Of a stretch of 64,000 bases of DNA, positions 15,860-25,155 are shown piece after piece. This DNA is from Flavobacterium luteolum. Lineage in GTDB: Bacteria > Bacteroidota > Bacteroidia > Flavobacteriales > Flavobacteriaceae. Under the pieces are notes generated by a model. The model was given only the letters and a program-made list of their open reading frames with translations. It was not told the origin of the DNA and ran no database searches. The DNA lies in assembly GCF_027111275.1 (NCBI RefSeq), contig NZ_CP114286.1, positions 682,001 through 746,000 on the forward strand. The letters run 5' to 3'. Position 1 is the first letter of the stretch. The number at the start of each line of letters is the position of its first letter. Made by a program: the position numbers and the translations under genes.

Positions 15860-17366
15860 TTTTTGTTAAGTTGTTTAAATTATCAATTTTAAATTGAGGT
15901 CCGTTTCTTTCTCCACTATTAGGTAGCAGAATATCTTTGTTGAATTTGTAGTCTATTTTTATTTCTTTCTGAGCCACATTCAAAATAAAATAGCCGTGAG
16001 CTGCGATGTTATTGTACACCATATGCGGATTTAATTTATAAAGCATTTCGCTTTTCTTGATTATCTTTTCTTCCGAAAGGCGATCATCATTTTTTGAAGT
16101 TATCGAAGGCGTTAAAAACTCCCATCCTGCAAAATTTTCTTTTGAAATCTTATCTGAGGCATACAATTCTAAAACATGACTTTGATGATGATCTCCAGTT
16201 AAAATAATGGGCGGATTTTTTAATCCCTGAAAAACTTCAATCAATCTATTTCGCTGATACGGATAACCTGTCCACCAATCTTCTTCTTTAACCGATTCTT
16301 CCTTTTTGCTTTTGTAGCCCGTAAACATAACCTGATTGACCAGAAAATTCCAACGGGCATTACTATTTTTTAATTCGTCAGATAAATATTTAAACTGTTT
16401 GTACGAAATCATTTTACGGTCTGGACTTTGTTTGCCAAGATCATTGCTCAAAAGCTGTTTGTCTCTTCCGTCTAATCTTTCTTCCAGAAAAATGAAATTA
16501 GCGTCGTTTCCGATTTTTATGGAACGGATCATTTCTTCAGCCGATTTTGCTCTTACGGGCATCCACTCAAAATAAGCTTGCATCGCTGCCGCACTTCTGT
16601 CTGTCCATTTTCCTTCATCGCTCTGATGATTTTTGGCACCGTCTTTATAAGCATTGTTCGCCAATTCGTGATCGTCCCAAATACAGATGAAAGGTTTATG
16701 CTGATGCGCTCTTTGAAGCTCTTTATCTTTACGATAAAGAGCATATCTTTTTCTGTAATCTGCCAATGTAACGAGTTCATGAAGCGGATCATTTTTTCTG
16801 TTGCTTTGTTCTAAGAAAACTTTGTTGCAATATTCTCCTGTTCCGTATTCGTAGATGTAATCACCTAAATGAAAAACGTAATCGATATCTGGATTATCGG
16901 CAATATGACGGAAAGAAGTAAAATAACCATCCTCATAATTATTACAGCTTATTACCGCAATCTGCAAAGGTTTTACAGCTGAATCTGGAAGCGTTTTACA
17001 AACTCCCACATCAGAAATAACATTTTCATAAATAAACCTGTAATAGTAAATCTGATTTTTTTTAAGGCCTGAAACATCAACTTTTACCGTATAATCTTTC
17101 TCTTGAGAAGTAGTAACAAAACCTTTTTTAATGTCTTTACTAAAATTTTTATCGGTCGAAATTTGCCATTCTACGGTACAATCTCCAATAGGATTGGCAT
17201 TGATATGCGTCCAGATTATTACGGCATTTTCTGTGGGATCTCCTGACGCAATTCCGTGAATAAAATATTTTTTTTCACCTGAATTTAGCAACGATAAAAA
17301 TGGCGAAGGGAACAGCAGCGGCATCATCCCCAGCATTGATTGTTTTACAAAACGTCTTCTGTTCAT
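15852..17366 (-). CDS. PhoD-family alkaline phosphatase/phosphodiesterase, Tat-exported
   Basis: 504-aa metallophosphatase. It has a twin-arginine signal (MNRRRFVKQSMLGMMPLLF), an N-terminal Fn3-like PhoD_N domain (HGIASGDPTENAVIIWTHI, about 37-130), then the metal-binding core: HLGDYIYEYG, CIWDDHELANNAYKDG and LTGDHHQSHV. PhoD enzymes use iron and calcium to release phosphate from mono- and diesters in the periplasm. It lies 56 bp after the TonB receptor gene and overlaps the dehydrogenase, so it belongs to the same operon. It would process the imported ligand before inner-membrane transport. Confidence 0.9.
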   Translation of the reverse strand: MNRRRFVKQSMLGMMPLLFPSPFLSLLNSGEKKYFIHGIASGDPTENAVIIWTHINANPIGDCTVEWQISTDKNFSKDIKKGFVTTSQEKDYTVKVDVSGLKKNQIYYYRFIYENVISDVGVCKTLPDSAVKPLQIAVISCNNYEDGYFTSFRHIADNPDIDYVFHLGDYIYEYGTGEYCNKVFLEQSNRKNDPLHELVTLADYRKRYALYRKDKELQRAHQHKPFICIWDDHELANNAYKDGAKNHQSDEGKWTDRSAAAMQAYFEWMPVRAKSAEEMIRSIKIGNDANFIFLEERLDGRDKQLLSNDLGKQSPDRKMISYKQFKYLSDELKNSNARWNFLVNQVMFTGYKSKKEESVKEEDWWTGYPYQRNRLIEVFQGLKNPPIILTGDHHQSHVLELYASDKISKENFAGWEFLTPSITSKNDDRLSEEKIIKKSEMLYKLNPHMVYNNIAAHGYFILNVAQKEIKIDYKFNKDILLPNSGERNGPQFKIDNLNNLTKNV

Positions 17367-17422
17367 CTTAATATAAAATAGGCAATATTACTGCTTGAAT
17401 GTTACTTGTATGTTACTGAATA

Positions 17423-20218
17423 TTAAAATCTATAACTTGCTCCTACGCGGCCTCTTAACCCGTAATACTCTACTTGTTCTGGTCTTGAAACCACACCGTG
17501 ATAGTATCGTAATTCTTGATTGTTAAGGTTATTCAAGTCAATGAAAAAAGTAATATTCTTTGGCGTTGTGTAGGAAAGGTTCATATCCAAATGAAAATCT
17601 TTATCCTGATATCTGTCGGCTCCTGGATTATCGCGAATCTCTACTAAAAATGCTTCACGATAATTGGCTGCTAATCTCGCCGCAAATCCTTTGTATTCGT
17701 ATATAAGTGATGCGTTGAAAATATTTGGCGACTGATTCATTAATCCGATTTTTTCATTTCCTCTTCCTTCCAATGTGGTTTCAGATTTGGTAAAAGTATA
17801 ATTTCCTTTTAAACTAAAATTGCTCAAAAATCCAGGCAATTCAGAAAACTTTTTATTAAAACCAACTTCAAAACCGTACAAAAAGGCATTATCAGAATTT
17901 AACGGTTTTGAGACTTTGTATAAGAACGTTTCACCGCCAACAGTTCTAATTTCATCATGCGATTCAGTATAAATCAGATCTGATAAATCTTTATAAAATG
18001 CGCTTCCTGTTATATAATCGCTTTTGTTTAAATAATAACTTCCTATTACATCGTAGTTCCAAGAAAAAGTAGGTTTTAAATCCACATTTCCTTCTACCAC
18101 AGTATGATTATCTGGATTAACTCTTGTGCTCGGACTTAATTCGTTAAAAGCCGGACGTGCAAATGTTCTGGTTACAGCTGCTCTTAAATCCAGTTTTTTA
18201 GACGGTTTATAAATTAAATGTGCCATTGGCAAAAAGGCTCCATAATTTTTAGTTCCGTAAACTGGCGTAACGACTTTTGTAATATCATTAAATTCATAAC
18301 TTTTGGCATCAACCGCTGTATTTTCGTAACGAATACCTCCAACCAAACGGAAATCTTCGTTTATATCCCATTCGCCAGACGCATAACCTGCCCAAACTTT
18401 TTCAGTTGCATCATAATTACCTGTGGCATAGCTTGAGTTTGTGGCATCCTGATAATTATATTTTAAGTTTTTTGCAATCGCAGGATTTCCCATTGGATCA
18501 ATAAAAGAACGTTCTGTCGGATAATTGAATTTCAGATTATCATACGTATTATTCAATTCAGGAAACCAATTATTGGTCGGGAATTCTTCTCTTTCCCATT
18601 GATTTAAATACGCTTTTGGTGCTTTTGTATCGTAAATCCAAGTAATGTAACGATAGTCGTAAGTGCTTCTTTTATCTCTAAATTTTCCACCAAATTTGAT
18701 TTTTAAATCTTCATTGGCATCATAATCAAAATCTAAAGCGGCAACTTTATCTTTTTCTTCCACATTACGAATCGAAGTCACATATCTATCCAAATAGTAT
18801 TTTTCTGGATCATAGGCCGTAGCAAAATGCGGCTGAATGTTGTTTGCTGGATCACCAACATAACCTGCTGGTCCGTCGCCTTGAAGAAATTTATAATCTT
18901 TGCCATCCACTTTAACCAGATTGTTATACTTAACGGTCTGAATCCAGTTTCCGTAATAATAACCACGATCATTTTTAGTTGCAGACGAAGGTCCGTTGTA
19001 GCCAGCCCATGAGGTATATGCTGCTACTTTTGCATTCATTTTCAATTTGTCGGTCAATTTACTTTCGTATCCAAATTCACCTCCGTAATTTTTAAATAAA
19101 TAATCTACTGTACTCCATCTTAAAACTGCATTGCTCGTTGTTTTATTAAAATAATGCATCGTTTTTCTGTTGTCTTCTTCGTCCAAAAACTGACTATAAT
19201 AGCCTCTTGCATAGATTTTATTTCTTTTATTGAAACGAAAATCTGTCGCAGCATTGAATCCCGTATTAGTTCTCACACCTTGATAATTTCTCACGTCAAG
19301 CGTGTTTACGTTATGCAATTCATTTCCATAAACCACTTCGTAATCATCTGTAGAATAAGTACGGCGATTGTAATTGGACATTACTAAAAAGCCAAACTTT
19401 TTATTAAACAATCGTTTACCGTACAAAACCGTACTGTTGAAACCTACTTTATCATCAGCGCGAAGATTAACTGGAATACTTCCCGTAATACGAAGTGTTT
19501 CTTTTTTAGGAGAAAATTTCGGAATATAATTGATTGTTCCTCCAATTGCATCGCCTTCATATTCTGGAGTAATCGCCTTAATTACCTGAATATATTCCAG
19601 AAATTCTGTCGGCAATAAATCCATCGGAACAGTACGATTTCCTAATAAATCCCCCGAAGTTTTTGCTGCTGGCATACGATCACCATTAATGGTTGCCGAA
19701 CTCCATTGAGACGGCGTACCTCTTACGGTAACATATCTTCCTTCTCCCTGATCTCGATCTATACTCACACCAGGAATTCGCTGAACTGCTTCTGCAGCAC
19801 TTATATCGGGCATCTTGCCCATCGCATCTGCACTTACGACATCCATAATCGCATTAGATTTTTGGCGCATTTCTATTGCTTTTTTCTCGCCGCTGGTGTA
19901 ATATTCTAAAACTACCTCATCTAACTTTTCTTCCTGTCCTATTATTACATTTCCTAAATCAACATTTTTATTAGAAACCGTTACCGAAATATGTTTTGCA
20001 ACATAATTTTCGCTCGAAATTTCTAAATGGTACACTCCAGGTTCTAATTTTATAAAGAAATTACCATTACGGTCATTGGTTATTGTTTTTGATTTTTCTA
20101 CAATCAAAATGGAAGCCGGATATAATGGTCCAGATTCAGTACTAATTTTACCTTTAACTTCTTGCGCGTACGAAGAGCCAAAGATTAATGCAATAACAAC
20201 ATACAGGAATGTTTTCAT
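17423..20218 (-). CDS. TonB-dependent receptor of the phosphonate/phosphoester operon
   Basis: 931-aa outer-membrane importer with a Sec signal (residues 1-18), a carboxypeptidase-regulatory-like domain (about 20-95), a plug domain and a 22-strand-type barrel. The plug carries PDISAAEAVQRIPGVSIDRD followed by GEGRYVTVRGTPSQWSSATI, the hallmark of the large TonB receptor subclass first noted in Xanthomonas/Caulobacter (TIGR01782-like). The barrel ends in SYRF. It is 14 bp after the HAD gene and is followed by PhoD, which suggests uptake of a phosphorus compound. Specificity cannot be read from sequence. Confidence 0.88.
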   Translation of the reverse strand: MKTFLYVVIALIFGSSYAQEVKGKISTESGPLYPASILIVEKSKTITNDRNGNFFIKLEPGVYHLEISSENYVAKHISVTVSNKNVDLGNVIIGQEEKLDEVVLEYYTSGEKKAIEMRQKSNAIMDVVSADAMGKMPDISAAEAVQRIPGVSIDRDQGEGRYVTVRGTPSQWSSATINGDRMPAAKTSGDLLGNRTVPMDLLPTEFLEYIQVIKAITPEYEGDAIGGTINYIPKFSPKKETLRITGSIPVNLRADDKVGFNSTVLYGKRLFNKKFGFLVMSNYNRRTYSTDDYEVVYGNELHNVNTLDVRNYQGVRTNTGFNAATDFRFNKRNKIYARGYYSQFLDEEDNRKTMHYFNKTTSNAVLRWSTVDYLFKNYGGEFGYESKLTDKLKMNAKVAAYTSWAGYNGPSSATKNDRGYYYGNWIQTVKYNNLVKVDGKDYKFLQGDGPAGYVGDPANNIQPHFATAYDPEKYYLDRYVTSIRNVEEKDKVAALDFDYDANEDLKIKFGGKFRDKRSTYDYRYITWIYDTKAPKAYLNQWEREEFPTNNWFPELNNTYDNLKFNYPTERSFIDPMGNPAIAKNLKYNYQDATNSSYATGNYDATEKVWAGYASGEWDINEDFRLVGGIRYENTAVDAKSYEFNDITKVVTPVYGTKNYGAFLPMAHLIYKPSKKLDLRAAVTRTFARPAFNELSPSTRVNPDNHTVVEGNVDLKPTFSWNYDVIGSYYLNKSDYITGSAFYKDLSDLIYTESHDEIRTVGGETFLYKVSKPLNSDNAFLYGFEVGFNKKFSELPGFLSNFSLKGNYTFTKSETTLEGRGNEKIGLMNQSPNIFNASLIYEYKGFAARLAANYREAFLVEIRDNPGADRYQDKDFHLDMNLSYTTPKNITFFIDLNNLNNQELRYYHGVVSRPEQVEYYGLRGRVGASYRF

Positions 20219-20232
20219 GATTTATTAAAAAA

Positions 20233-20892
20233 TTAAAGATTGTTTTTTAACTCTGAAAGGTTATCAATAATATAATTGTGATAGTGGTTTTGAAGTTCTT
20301 CTCTGCTGTAAGCTCCAGTTGTAACTCCAACCACAAGTCCGCATTTTGCATTTTCTCCCTGCTGAAGATCAGACATGGTATCGCCTACTTTTCCGACTTG
20401 TGAAGCGTCAGAAATATTAAAATGTTCCATTGCTTTGAAAATCATATCTGGATAAGGGCGTCCGTGTTCTACTTCGTCTGAAGTAATGCTGAAATCAAAA
20501 TCAATTCCTTGTTTCCAGTTTAGTTTTTCGAAAATAGCATCGGCAATTGGTCTTGAAAATCCAGTATCAAAAGCTACTTTGATTCCGTTGTTTCTTAAGT
20601 ACTGAATGGTTTCATAAGCATTTGGTGTAGCCTGAACTTCGTTGCTTTGTTTGTAGTACGCAATCATTTTCTCTACAAACGATTGGTGAATTTTATTTAT
20701 TAAAGATGCATCTACATTTTCGTCATTTATTAAAATCGAAATGGCAACTGGTTTTTCATATCCCATTACAACATTGATTTCTTCGATAGAAAATTCATAA
20801 CCAAATTCTTTTAAAGCAGTCTGTAATGTTAAGCCAACTTTATTTTCGTCTTGGACTGTAGTACCAGCCATGTCAAATACAATTAATTCCAT
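20233..20892 (-). CDS. Phosphonatase-like HAD hydrolase (PhnX-like)
   Basis: 219-aa HAD-superfamily protein starting MELIVFDMAGTTVQDENK. The nucleophile is D7, and the +2 position is Ala, as in phosphonoacetaldehyde hydrolase (DWAGTT), not the acidic residue of HAD phosphatases. A lysine (K47, in MGYEKP) aligns by eye with the Schiff-base lysine of PhnX (MGLLK). The motif VGDTMSDLQQGENAKCG near 166 binds Mg. These features fit C-P bond cleavage in a phosphonate aldehyde, or a closely related hydrolase. First gene of the five-gene operon, directly behind the palindromic operator. Confidence 0.85.
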   Translation of the reverse strand: MELIVFDMAGTTVQDENKVGLTLQTALKEFGYEFSIEEINVVMGYEKPVAISILINDENVDASLINKIHQSFVEKMIAYYKQSNEVQATPNAYETIQYLRNNGIKVAFDTGFSRPIADAIFEKLNWKQGIDFDFSITSDEVEHGRPYPDMIFKAMEHFNISDASQVGKVGDTMSDLQQGENAKCGLVVGVTTGAYSREELQNHYHNYIIDNLSELKNNL

Positions 20893-20926
20893 ATTTTTTG
20901 TTTATTTTTACAGTGCAATATTACTA

Positions 20927-20953
20927 TACCTTTGTTTACTATATGTAAACAAA
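20927..20953. promoter_or_regulatory. Palindromic operator overlapping divergent promoters
   Basis: TTTGTTTAC (20931-20939), spacer TATAT, GTAAACAAA (20945-20953) is a perfect 9-bp inverted repeat. Its left arm completes a plus-strand -7 element TACCTTTG (20927-20934) for the regulator gene. On the minus strand a weaker TAATATTG (20916-20923) could serve the operon. The position suggests control of both directions by the XRE-cupin protein. Confidence 0.75.
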
Positions 20954-21002
20954 AGGTGAAATAATGTTTAATTAAAATAAACTTTGTATACTTATACTAA
21001 AC

Positions 21003-21569
21003 ATGGAAGGAGTTGTAATTTTAGAGATTAGCAAACGCATCAAACAATATAGAACCGAGAAAGGCTTTACGTTACAGGAACTTGCCGATTTAAGCGGGGT
21101 CACAAAAGGAATGATTTCGCAGATCGAGAACGGAAGAAGTATTCCGTCGCTAACCGTTCTTTTAAGTATAGTAACTGCTTTACAGATTAACCTCAGCGAA
21201 TTCTTTAAAGATATTAGTCAAGAAGAAGAATTGGTTATTATAAAGAGAAAAGATGCTTACGATCAGTTTCAAAAAGAAGGTTCAAGCGGATTTTTATACG
21301 AACGTTTTTTAACGCGCACCATAAAAAATTCAACAGTCGATATTGTATTTCTAACTTTGGAACCTAACAGCTACAGAGATCAAGTTACTACAGATGCCTA
21401 TGAATACAAGTATATTTTATCTGGAGAAGTAGATTATCTTATAGCCAACGAAACCTATACTTTAAAAGAAGGAGATTCTCTGTTTTTTGATGGAAGATTA
21501 AAACACGTGCCTTTAAACAAAAGCTCTAAGCCATGTAAAATGCTGATCGTTTATTTTTTTGATAATTAA
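21003..21569 (+). CDS. XRE-family regulator with C-terminal cupin domain
   Basis: 188 aa. An N-terminal lambda-repressor-like HTH (about 10-64: RIKQYRTEKGFTLQELADLS, then GVTKGMISQIENGRSIPSL) is joined to a cupin sensor domain (about 105-185, containing YEYKYILSGEVDYLIANETY and LKEGDSLFFDGRLKH). Such proteins bind a small metabolite in the cupin and control a neighbouring catabolic operon. It is divergent from the HAD-TonB-PhoD-dehydrogenase-transporter operon, with a palindrome between, so autoregulation plus operon control is likely. A terminator follows. Confidence 0.9.
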   Translation: MEGVVILEISKRIKQYRTEKGFTLQELADLSGVTKGMISQIENGRSIPSLTVLLSIVTALQINLSEFFKDISQEEELVIIKRKDAYDQFQKEGSSGFLYERFLTRTIKNSTVDIVFLTLEPNSYRDQVTTDAYEYKYILSGEVDYLIANETYTLKEGDSLFFDGRLKHVPLNKSSKPCKMLIVYFFDN

Positions 21570-21600
21570 ACCTTGAAAACGAATTCGATTATTACTTTAT

Positions 21601-21631
21601 AAAAGACAGGAAATTTTAGTTCCTGTCTTTT
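21601..21631 (+). terminator. Terminator of the XRE-cupin gene
   Basis: 12-bp stem AAAAGACAGGAA/TTCCTGTCTTTT with a 7-nt loop followed by a T run. Confidence 0.88.
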
Positions 21632-21777
21632 TTTTTATAACTTAATATCATGTCAGATGAAAATTTGACAAAACTGTAAGAAAATTATATAAAACAAATA
21701 GCAGTCTTAGCTGTAATTTTAGATTAATCTAATTGAAGAATTAGATATGATTATTCATCCATTAAAAAGTTATTTAT

Positions 21778-22065
21778 ATGAGATCAGAAAATTACATGTC
21801 AGAAGAATTTGGATTTGAAATGAATTCTTATGAGGAACAGCTACTATTAAATTACGATGATTATCTAGACGGCGATTATACCAATAGGCTGACCGCTTCT
21901 AATCATTACAACTTAGAGCTTGGAGAATTGGAAGACAATCTTGAATATGACTTTCATTCAGAGTATGATGAAAATGACTGGGAAGAAGAGGATTCAAATG
22001 AAAATCTTGCAGGAGAATACGATAAGAACGAAGAAAAGCCTGGAAGTTTTGAAATGTTAAGCTAA
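21778..22065 (+). CDS. Highly acidic small protein, function unknown
   Basis: 95 aa, extremely rich in Asp, Glu, Asn and Tyr (for example ENDWEEEDSNENLAGEYDKN), with no signal peptide or hydrophobic helix. It is probably soluble and partly disordered. Not recognised. It precedes a lipoprotein gene by 11 bp and they look like one unit. A second ATG six codons in (YMSEEFGFEM) is possible. DNA mimicry or cation binding would fit the composition but there is no direct support. Confidence 0.65.
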   Translation: MRSENYMSEEFGFEMNSYEEQLLLNYDDYLDGDYTNRLTASNHYNLELGELEDNLEYDFHSEYDENDWEEEDSNENLAGEYDKNEEKPGSFEMLS

Positions 22066-22076
22066 ATGATAATGTT

Positions 22077-22541
22077 ATGAAAAATTTGTTTCTACTTCTA
22101 ATTTCCTTTTTCTTTTTTTCATGTCAGCAAAAGGAAAACAAAGAAACTTTTGCTAAATCACCAATACCTGTTGTTCAAAAAGAAAAAAAGCAGGAGAATA
22201 AACAAATAGGCGACACTATTGCTATGAATTTTAAGAATGAAGAAAATGTGTTTTTGGCAGAAGGCCATATAGATTCTTTAAATTCAAAAGTATACATTCA
22301 ATTTAAAAATGAAGATTTGGGCGAATTAAACGCTCAAATAATTCCAGATACGGGAAAAGGAAACATTCGTTTTAATCAAATTCTTTTTCCTGATAAAACC
22401 TCAGATGGTCCTTTTGGAATGGACTTGAAAATACCTCTTCAACAAAAAGGAACTCACATTTTAATCATCGGACATTCTTTAATGGCCGATAATCCATATT
22501 ACGGTAAATTTAAAGTACAGTTAGACATTAAAAAAGAATAA
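22077..22541 (+). CDS. Lipoprotein of unknown function (154 aa)
   Basis: The signal peptide ends SFFFFSC, with lipidation at C16. A Lys/Glu-rich linker follows, then a beta-rich domain from about residue 55 (DTIAMNFKNEENVFLAEGHI to the end, including DGPFGMDLKIPLQQKGTHIL). It shares a transcript with the acidic protein gene upstream (11-bp gap) and converges on the MFS gene downstream. No family is recognised. Confidence 0.72.
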   Translation: MKNLFLLLISFFFFSCQQKENKETFAKSPIPVVQKEKKQENKQIGDTIAMNFKNEENVFLAEGHIDSLNSKVYIQFKNEDLGELNAQIIPDTGKGNIRFNQILFPDKTSDGPFGMDLKIPLQQKGTHILIIGHSLMADNPYYGKFKVQLDIKKE

Positions 22542-22553
22542 GGCGCTAGAAAA

Positions 22554-23732
22554 TTAGGCTTTAATTCTTCTTTTATTTCTCGCCCAATAAGTCAGATATA
22601 CAATCCCAAGCACTAGCACTAAGATATCAAATCTGATGATTTGCGGTATGCGGTTGATTTGATCGTTATAATAAGTTCCTCCTAAAAGAGCACCAGAACC
22701 AATTCCGAGTTCCATTGAGATATACATTGTCGCAACCGCTTTTCCTCTATGTTCAGGATTACTCATATCAATAGTCCATGCACTAATCGCTGGTGATAAA
22801 ATACCGGTACCAACTCCGTAAATTCCGGCTCCGACTAATAACATATTGATATCTCTTCCCGCACTTATTACAAAAAGTGCGATTGAAGTTATGATTAATC
22901 CAGCCATGATTACTTTTGGACGTCCATGTCTATCGGAAACTTTTCCTGCACCAAAACGCACCATAACCGACGCTACTGTAAAAGCTGTAAAAAACAATCC
23001 TTTATTCGTTGCGCCTAAATGTTCACTCCAATCTGGAATTAAAGTTAAAATGAGTCCGAATGCGGTGTACGAAAGAAAAGTGATAATTCCTGCTGGGAAC
23101 ACATTTCTATCTACAATATCATTTCGTCCAATATAAAACATAGATTTGTTCAATTTCTCTTTTGTCGCCAGCGTTTCTTTCATATTAAAAACAATAATAA
23201 TCGATAAAAAAGCCAGAAATGACGAACTGTAAAACATTGCATTCATTCCATAAGCATTCACAATCATACTGCCTAATGCTGGTCCCATTGCTCCGCCAAT
23301 ACTAAAACATAATCCGTGCATTCCGAGTGCTTCACCCCATCTATGCTGCGGAATAATATCTGCCACATAAGCTGATGTTGACGTAGGTTTAAATCCTGTC
23401 GAAAAACCATGAACTAAACGCAAAAGCAAGAACCCTGAAACAGAACTTAAAATAGGATACAAAAATCCGCATACCACACATACCGAAGAACCTATTGCCA
23501 TAACAGGAACACGTCCCCATTTATCGGTAAGCTTACCACTAAACGGACGGGAAATTGCAGCTGTTAATGTAAACAATGAGATAATAAGCCCTTTGTATTC
23601 TGCTCCTCCAAGACTGCTTAAATAATTTGGAAGTTCAGGTATCATCATATTAAAACTTGATGAAAACAGTAAAGAACTTAAGCAAAGTAAAATGAACTGT
23701 AAAGTATAGATTGATTTTTCGTTTTGTGGCAT
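22554..23732 (-). CDS. MFS transporter (drug:H+ antiporter-1-like)
   Basis: 392 aa, about 12 transmembrane helices. The loop 2-3 motif GKLTDKWGRVP and the second-half GKVSDRHGRPKV are typical of DHA1-type major facilitator efflux proteins. PALGSMIVNAYGMNAMFYSS gives the motif C region of antiporters. It lies 45 bp downstream of the DUF763 gene on the same strand. Probably an exporter of a small molecule; substrate unknown. Confidence 0.85.
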   Translation of the reverse strand: MPQNEKSIYTLQFILLCLSSLLFSSSFNMMIPELPNYLSSLGGAEYKGLIISLFTLTAAISRPFSGKLTDKWGRVPVMAIGSSVCVVCGFLYPILSSVSGFLLLRLVHGFSTGFKPTSTSAYVADIIPQHRWGEALGMHGLCFSIGGAMGPALGSMIVNAYGMNAMFYSSSFLAFLSIIIVFNMKETLATKEKLNKSMFYIGRNDIVDRNVFPAGIITFLSYTAFGLILTLIPDWSEHLGATNKGLFFTAFTVASVMVRFGAGKVSDRHGRPKVIMAGLIITSIALFVISAGRDINMLLVGAGIYGVGTGILSPAISAWTIDMSNPEHRGKAVATMYISMELGIGSGALLGGTYYNDQINRIPQIIRFDILVLVLGIVYLTYWARNKRRIKA

Positions 23733-23777
23733 TATTATATTTTTAGATAACTTAAGGCTTATAGGAAATTATGTTTT

Positions 23778-24998
23778 TTAAAATAATTCCAGCTGATTGT
23801 TTGGGTTTATAGGTTTCTTTTTGGGAGGTTTCGCATCTCCAAAAACGGTTCTTCCGCCATATTTATGCGATTCTTGTCTTTCTCTCTGAATTAAAGCATC
23901 AAAATTAGAATTTGGAGTAAAACTTTCTTCTGCTTTTCTTGAAATTTCAGATAGTTTTTGAATAGCGCTCAGTTTGTCGCTATTTCCAATTTTAGCACGA
24001 TTAATGGCTCTTTGCAGCGTATCGATAGTTTCATCATAGATTTTAACGGGAACAGGAAACGGATGTCCGTCTTTTCCGCCATGAGCAAATGAAAAACGGG
24101 CTGGATCTTCAAATCGTGTTGGAGTTCCGTAGATTATTTCGCTTACCAAAGCCAAAGACTGCAAAGCTCTTGGTCCCATTCCTTTTAAGAGCAGTAACTC
24201 TTCAAAATCTTCAGGCTTGTTTTCGTGAGTAGCCCAAAGCATGGCGCCCAATCTTTTCATATTCACATCTTCCATTCTCACATCGTGATGCGCGGGCATA
24301 GAAAGATGCTGCATTTCTTTTATAATTTTGACTGGAGATTCTTTTACCAATTCTAAAATACCTTCACGAGATTTTGTGGCAGCATTTGCTGTAAGATTTA
24401 AAATAGCGCCTTGATTTTCGCCATAAATAAAAGTATGCGGTTCATTTATAAAAGACTTTAAATCTTGCGAATGCCAATGATATCTTCTGGCAGTTCTAGC
24501 ATTCGGATTCATTCCCTGCTGAATTACAGCCCATTGTCCTTTATTATCGACGATAAAATTATGCTGATACAATTGAAATCCGTCTTGAATGGCTGTATTA
24601 TCCACTTTGGCGGTAAGTCTGCTACAGCTCGCAAGATTAATTCCGTCAAGACCAGTTTTTTCGCCAACAAATAAAAGTTCCTGCGGCGTTGCCATAGAGT
24701 ATTTCCCTTTTCCTCCGCAGATATAAATTCCGAGTTCTTTTGAATGCGGATTAACCGATTTTTTTAATGCTCCAAGAACCGAAGTTGTAATTCCAGACGA
24801 ATGCCAATCCATTCCCATAACGGCTCCAAAACTCTGAAACCAGAAAGGATTGCTTAATTTACTTATAACTTCGGCAGTCGAAAATTCCATTGCAATCGTT
24901 TCGACAATGGCAAGACCAAGTTTAGACATCCGTTCAGCAAGCCATAATGGAACATGTCCATAATGTAAAGGAAGATCTGCTGTACCGGAACGTTTCAT
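23778..24998 (-). CDS. DUF763 domain protein
   Basis: 406 aa, starting MKRSGTADLPLHYGHVPLWL, the conserved opening of DUF763 proteins found in archaea and scattered bacteria. The whole length matches the family's layout: a glycine-rich N-terminal half (GLDGINLASCSRLTAKVDN, then YQHNFIVDNKGQWAVIQQGM), a helical middle with LLLKGMGPRALQSLALVSEI that looks like a helix-hairpin-helix nucleic-acid-binding motif, and FSFAHGGKDGHPFPVPVKIY. Function is unestablished; the hairpin motif suggests DNA or RNA contact. The tail ends NNQLELF, resembling a beta-clamp-type QLxLF peptide, which would be consistent with a DNA-linked role. Confidence 0.85.
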   Translation of the reverse strand: MKRSGTADLPLHYGHVPLWLAERMSKLGLAIVETIAMEFSTAEVISKLSNPFWFQSFGAVMGMDWHSSGITTSVLGALKKSVNPHSKELGIYICGGKGKYSMATPQELLFVGEKTGLDGINLASCSRLTAKVDNTAIQDGFQLYQHNFIVDNKGQWAVIQQGMNPNARTARRYHWHSQDLKSFINEPHTFIYGENQGAILNLTANAATKSREGILELVKESPVKIIKEMQHLSMPAHHDVRMEDVNMKRLGAMLWATHENKPEDFEELLLLKGMGPRALQSLALVSEIIYGTPTRFEDPARFSFAHGGKDGHPFPVPVKIYDETIDTLQRAINRAKIGNSDKLSAIQKLSEISRKAEESFTPNSNFDALIQRERQESHKYGGRTVFGDAKPPKKKPINPNNQLELF

Positions 24999-25155
24999 TT
25001 GCTAGAATTATAATCCTGCAAAAATACTTTATTTAATTGTGAATTATAAATTGTGAATTGTTAATTCAAGCGTAAAAAGTTTGAGGTGTAAAATGTGACA
25101 TGTGAAAAGTAAAATGGTACTCCCATCTTACATTTCACATTTCACAATAAACAAT

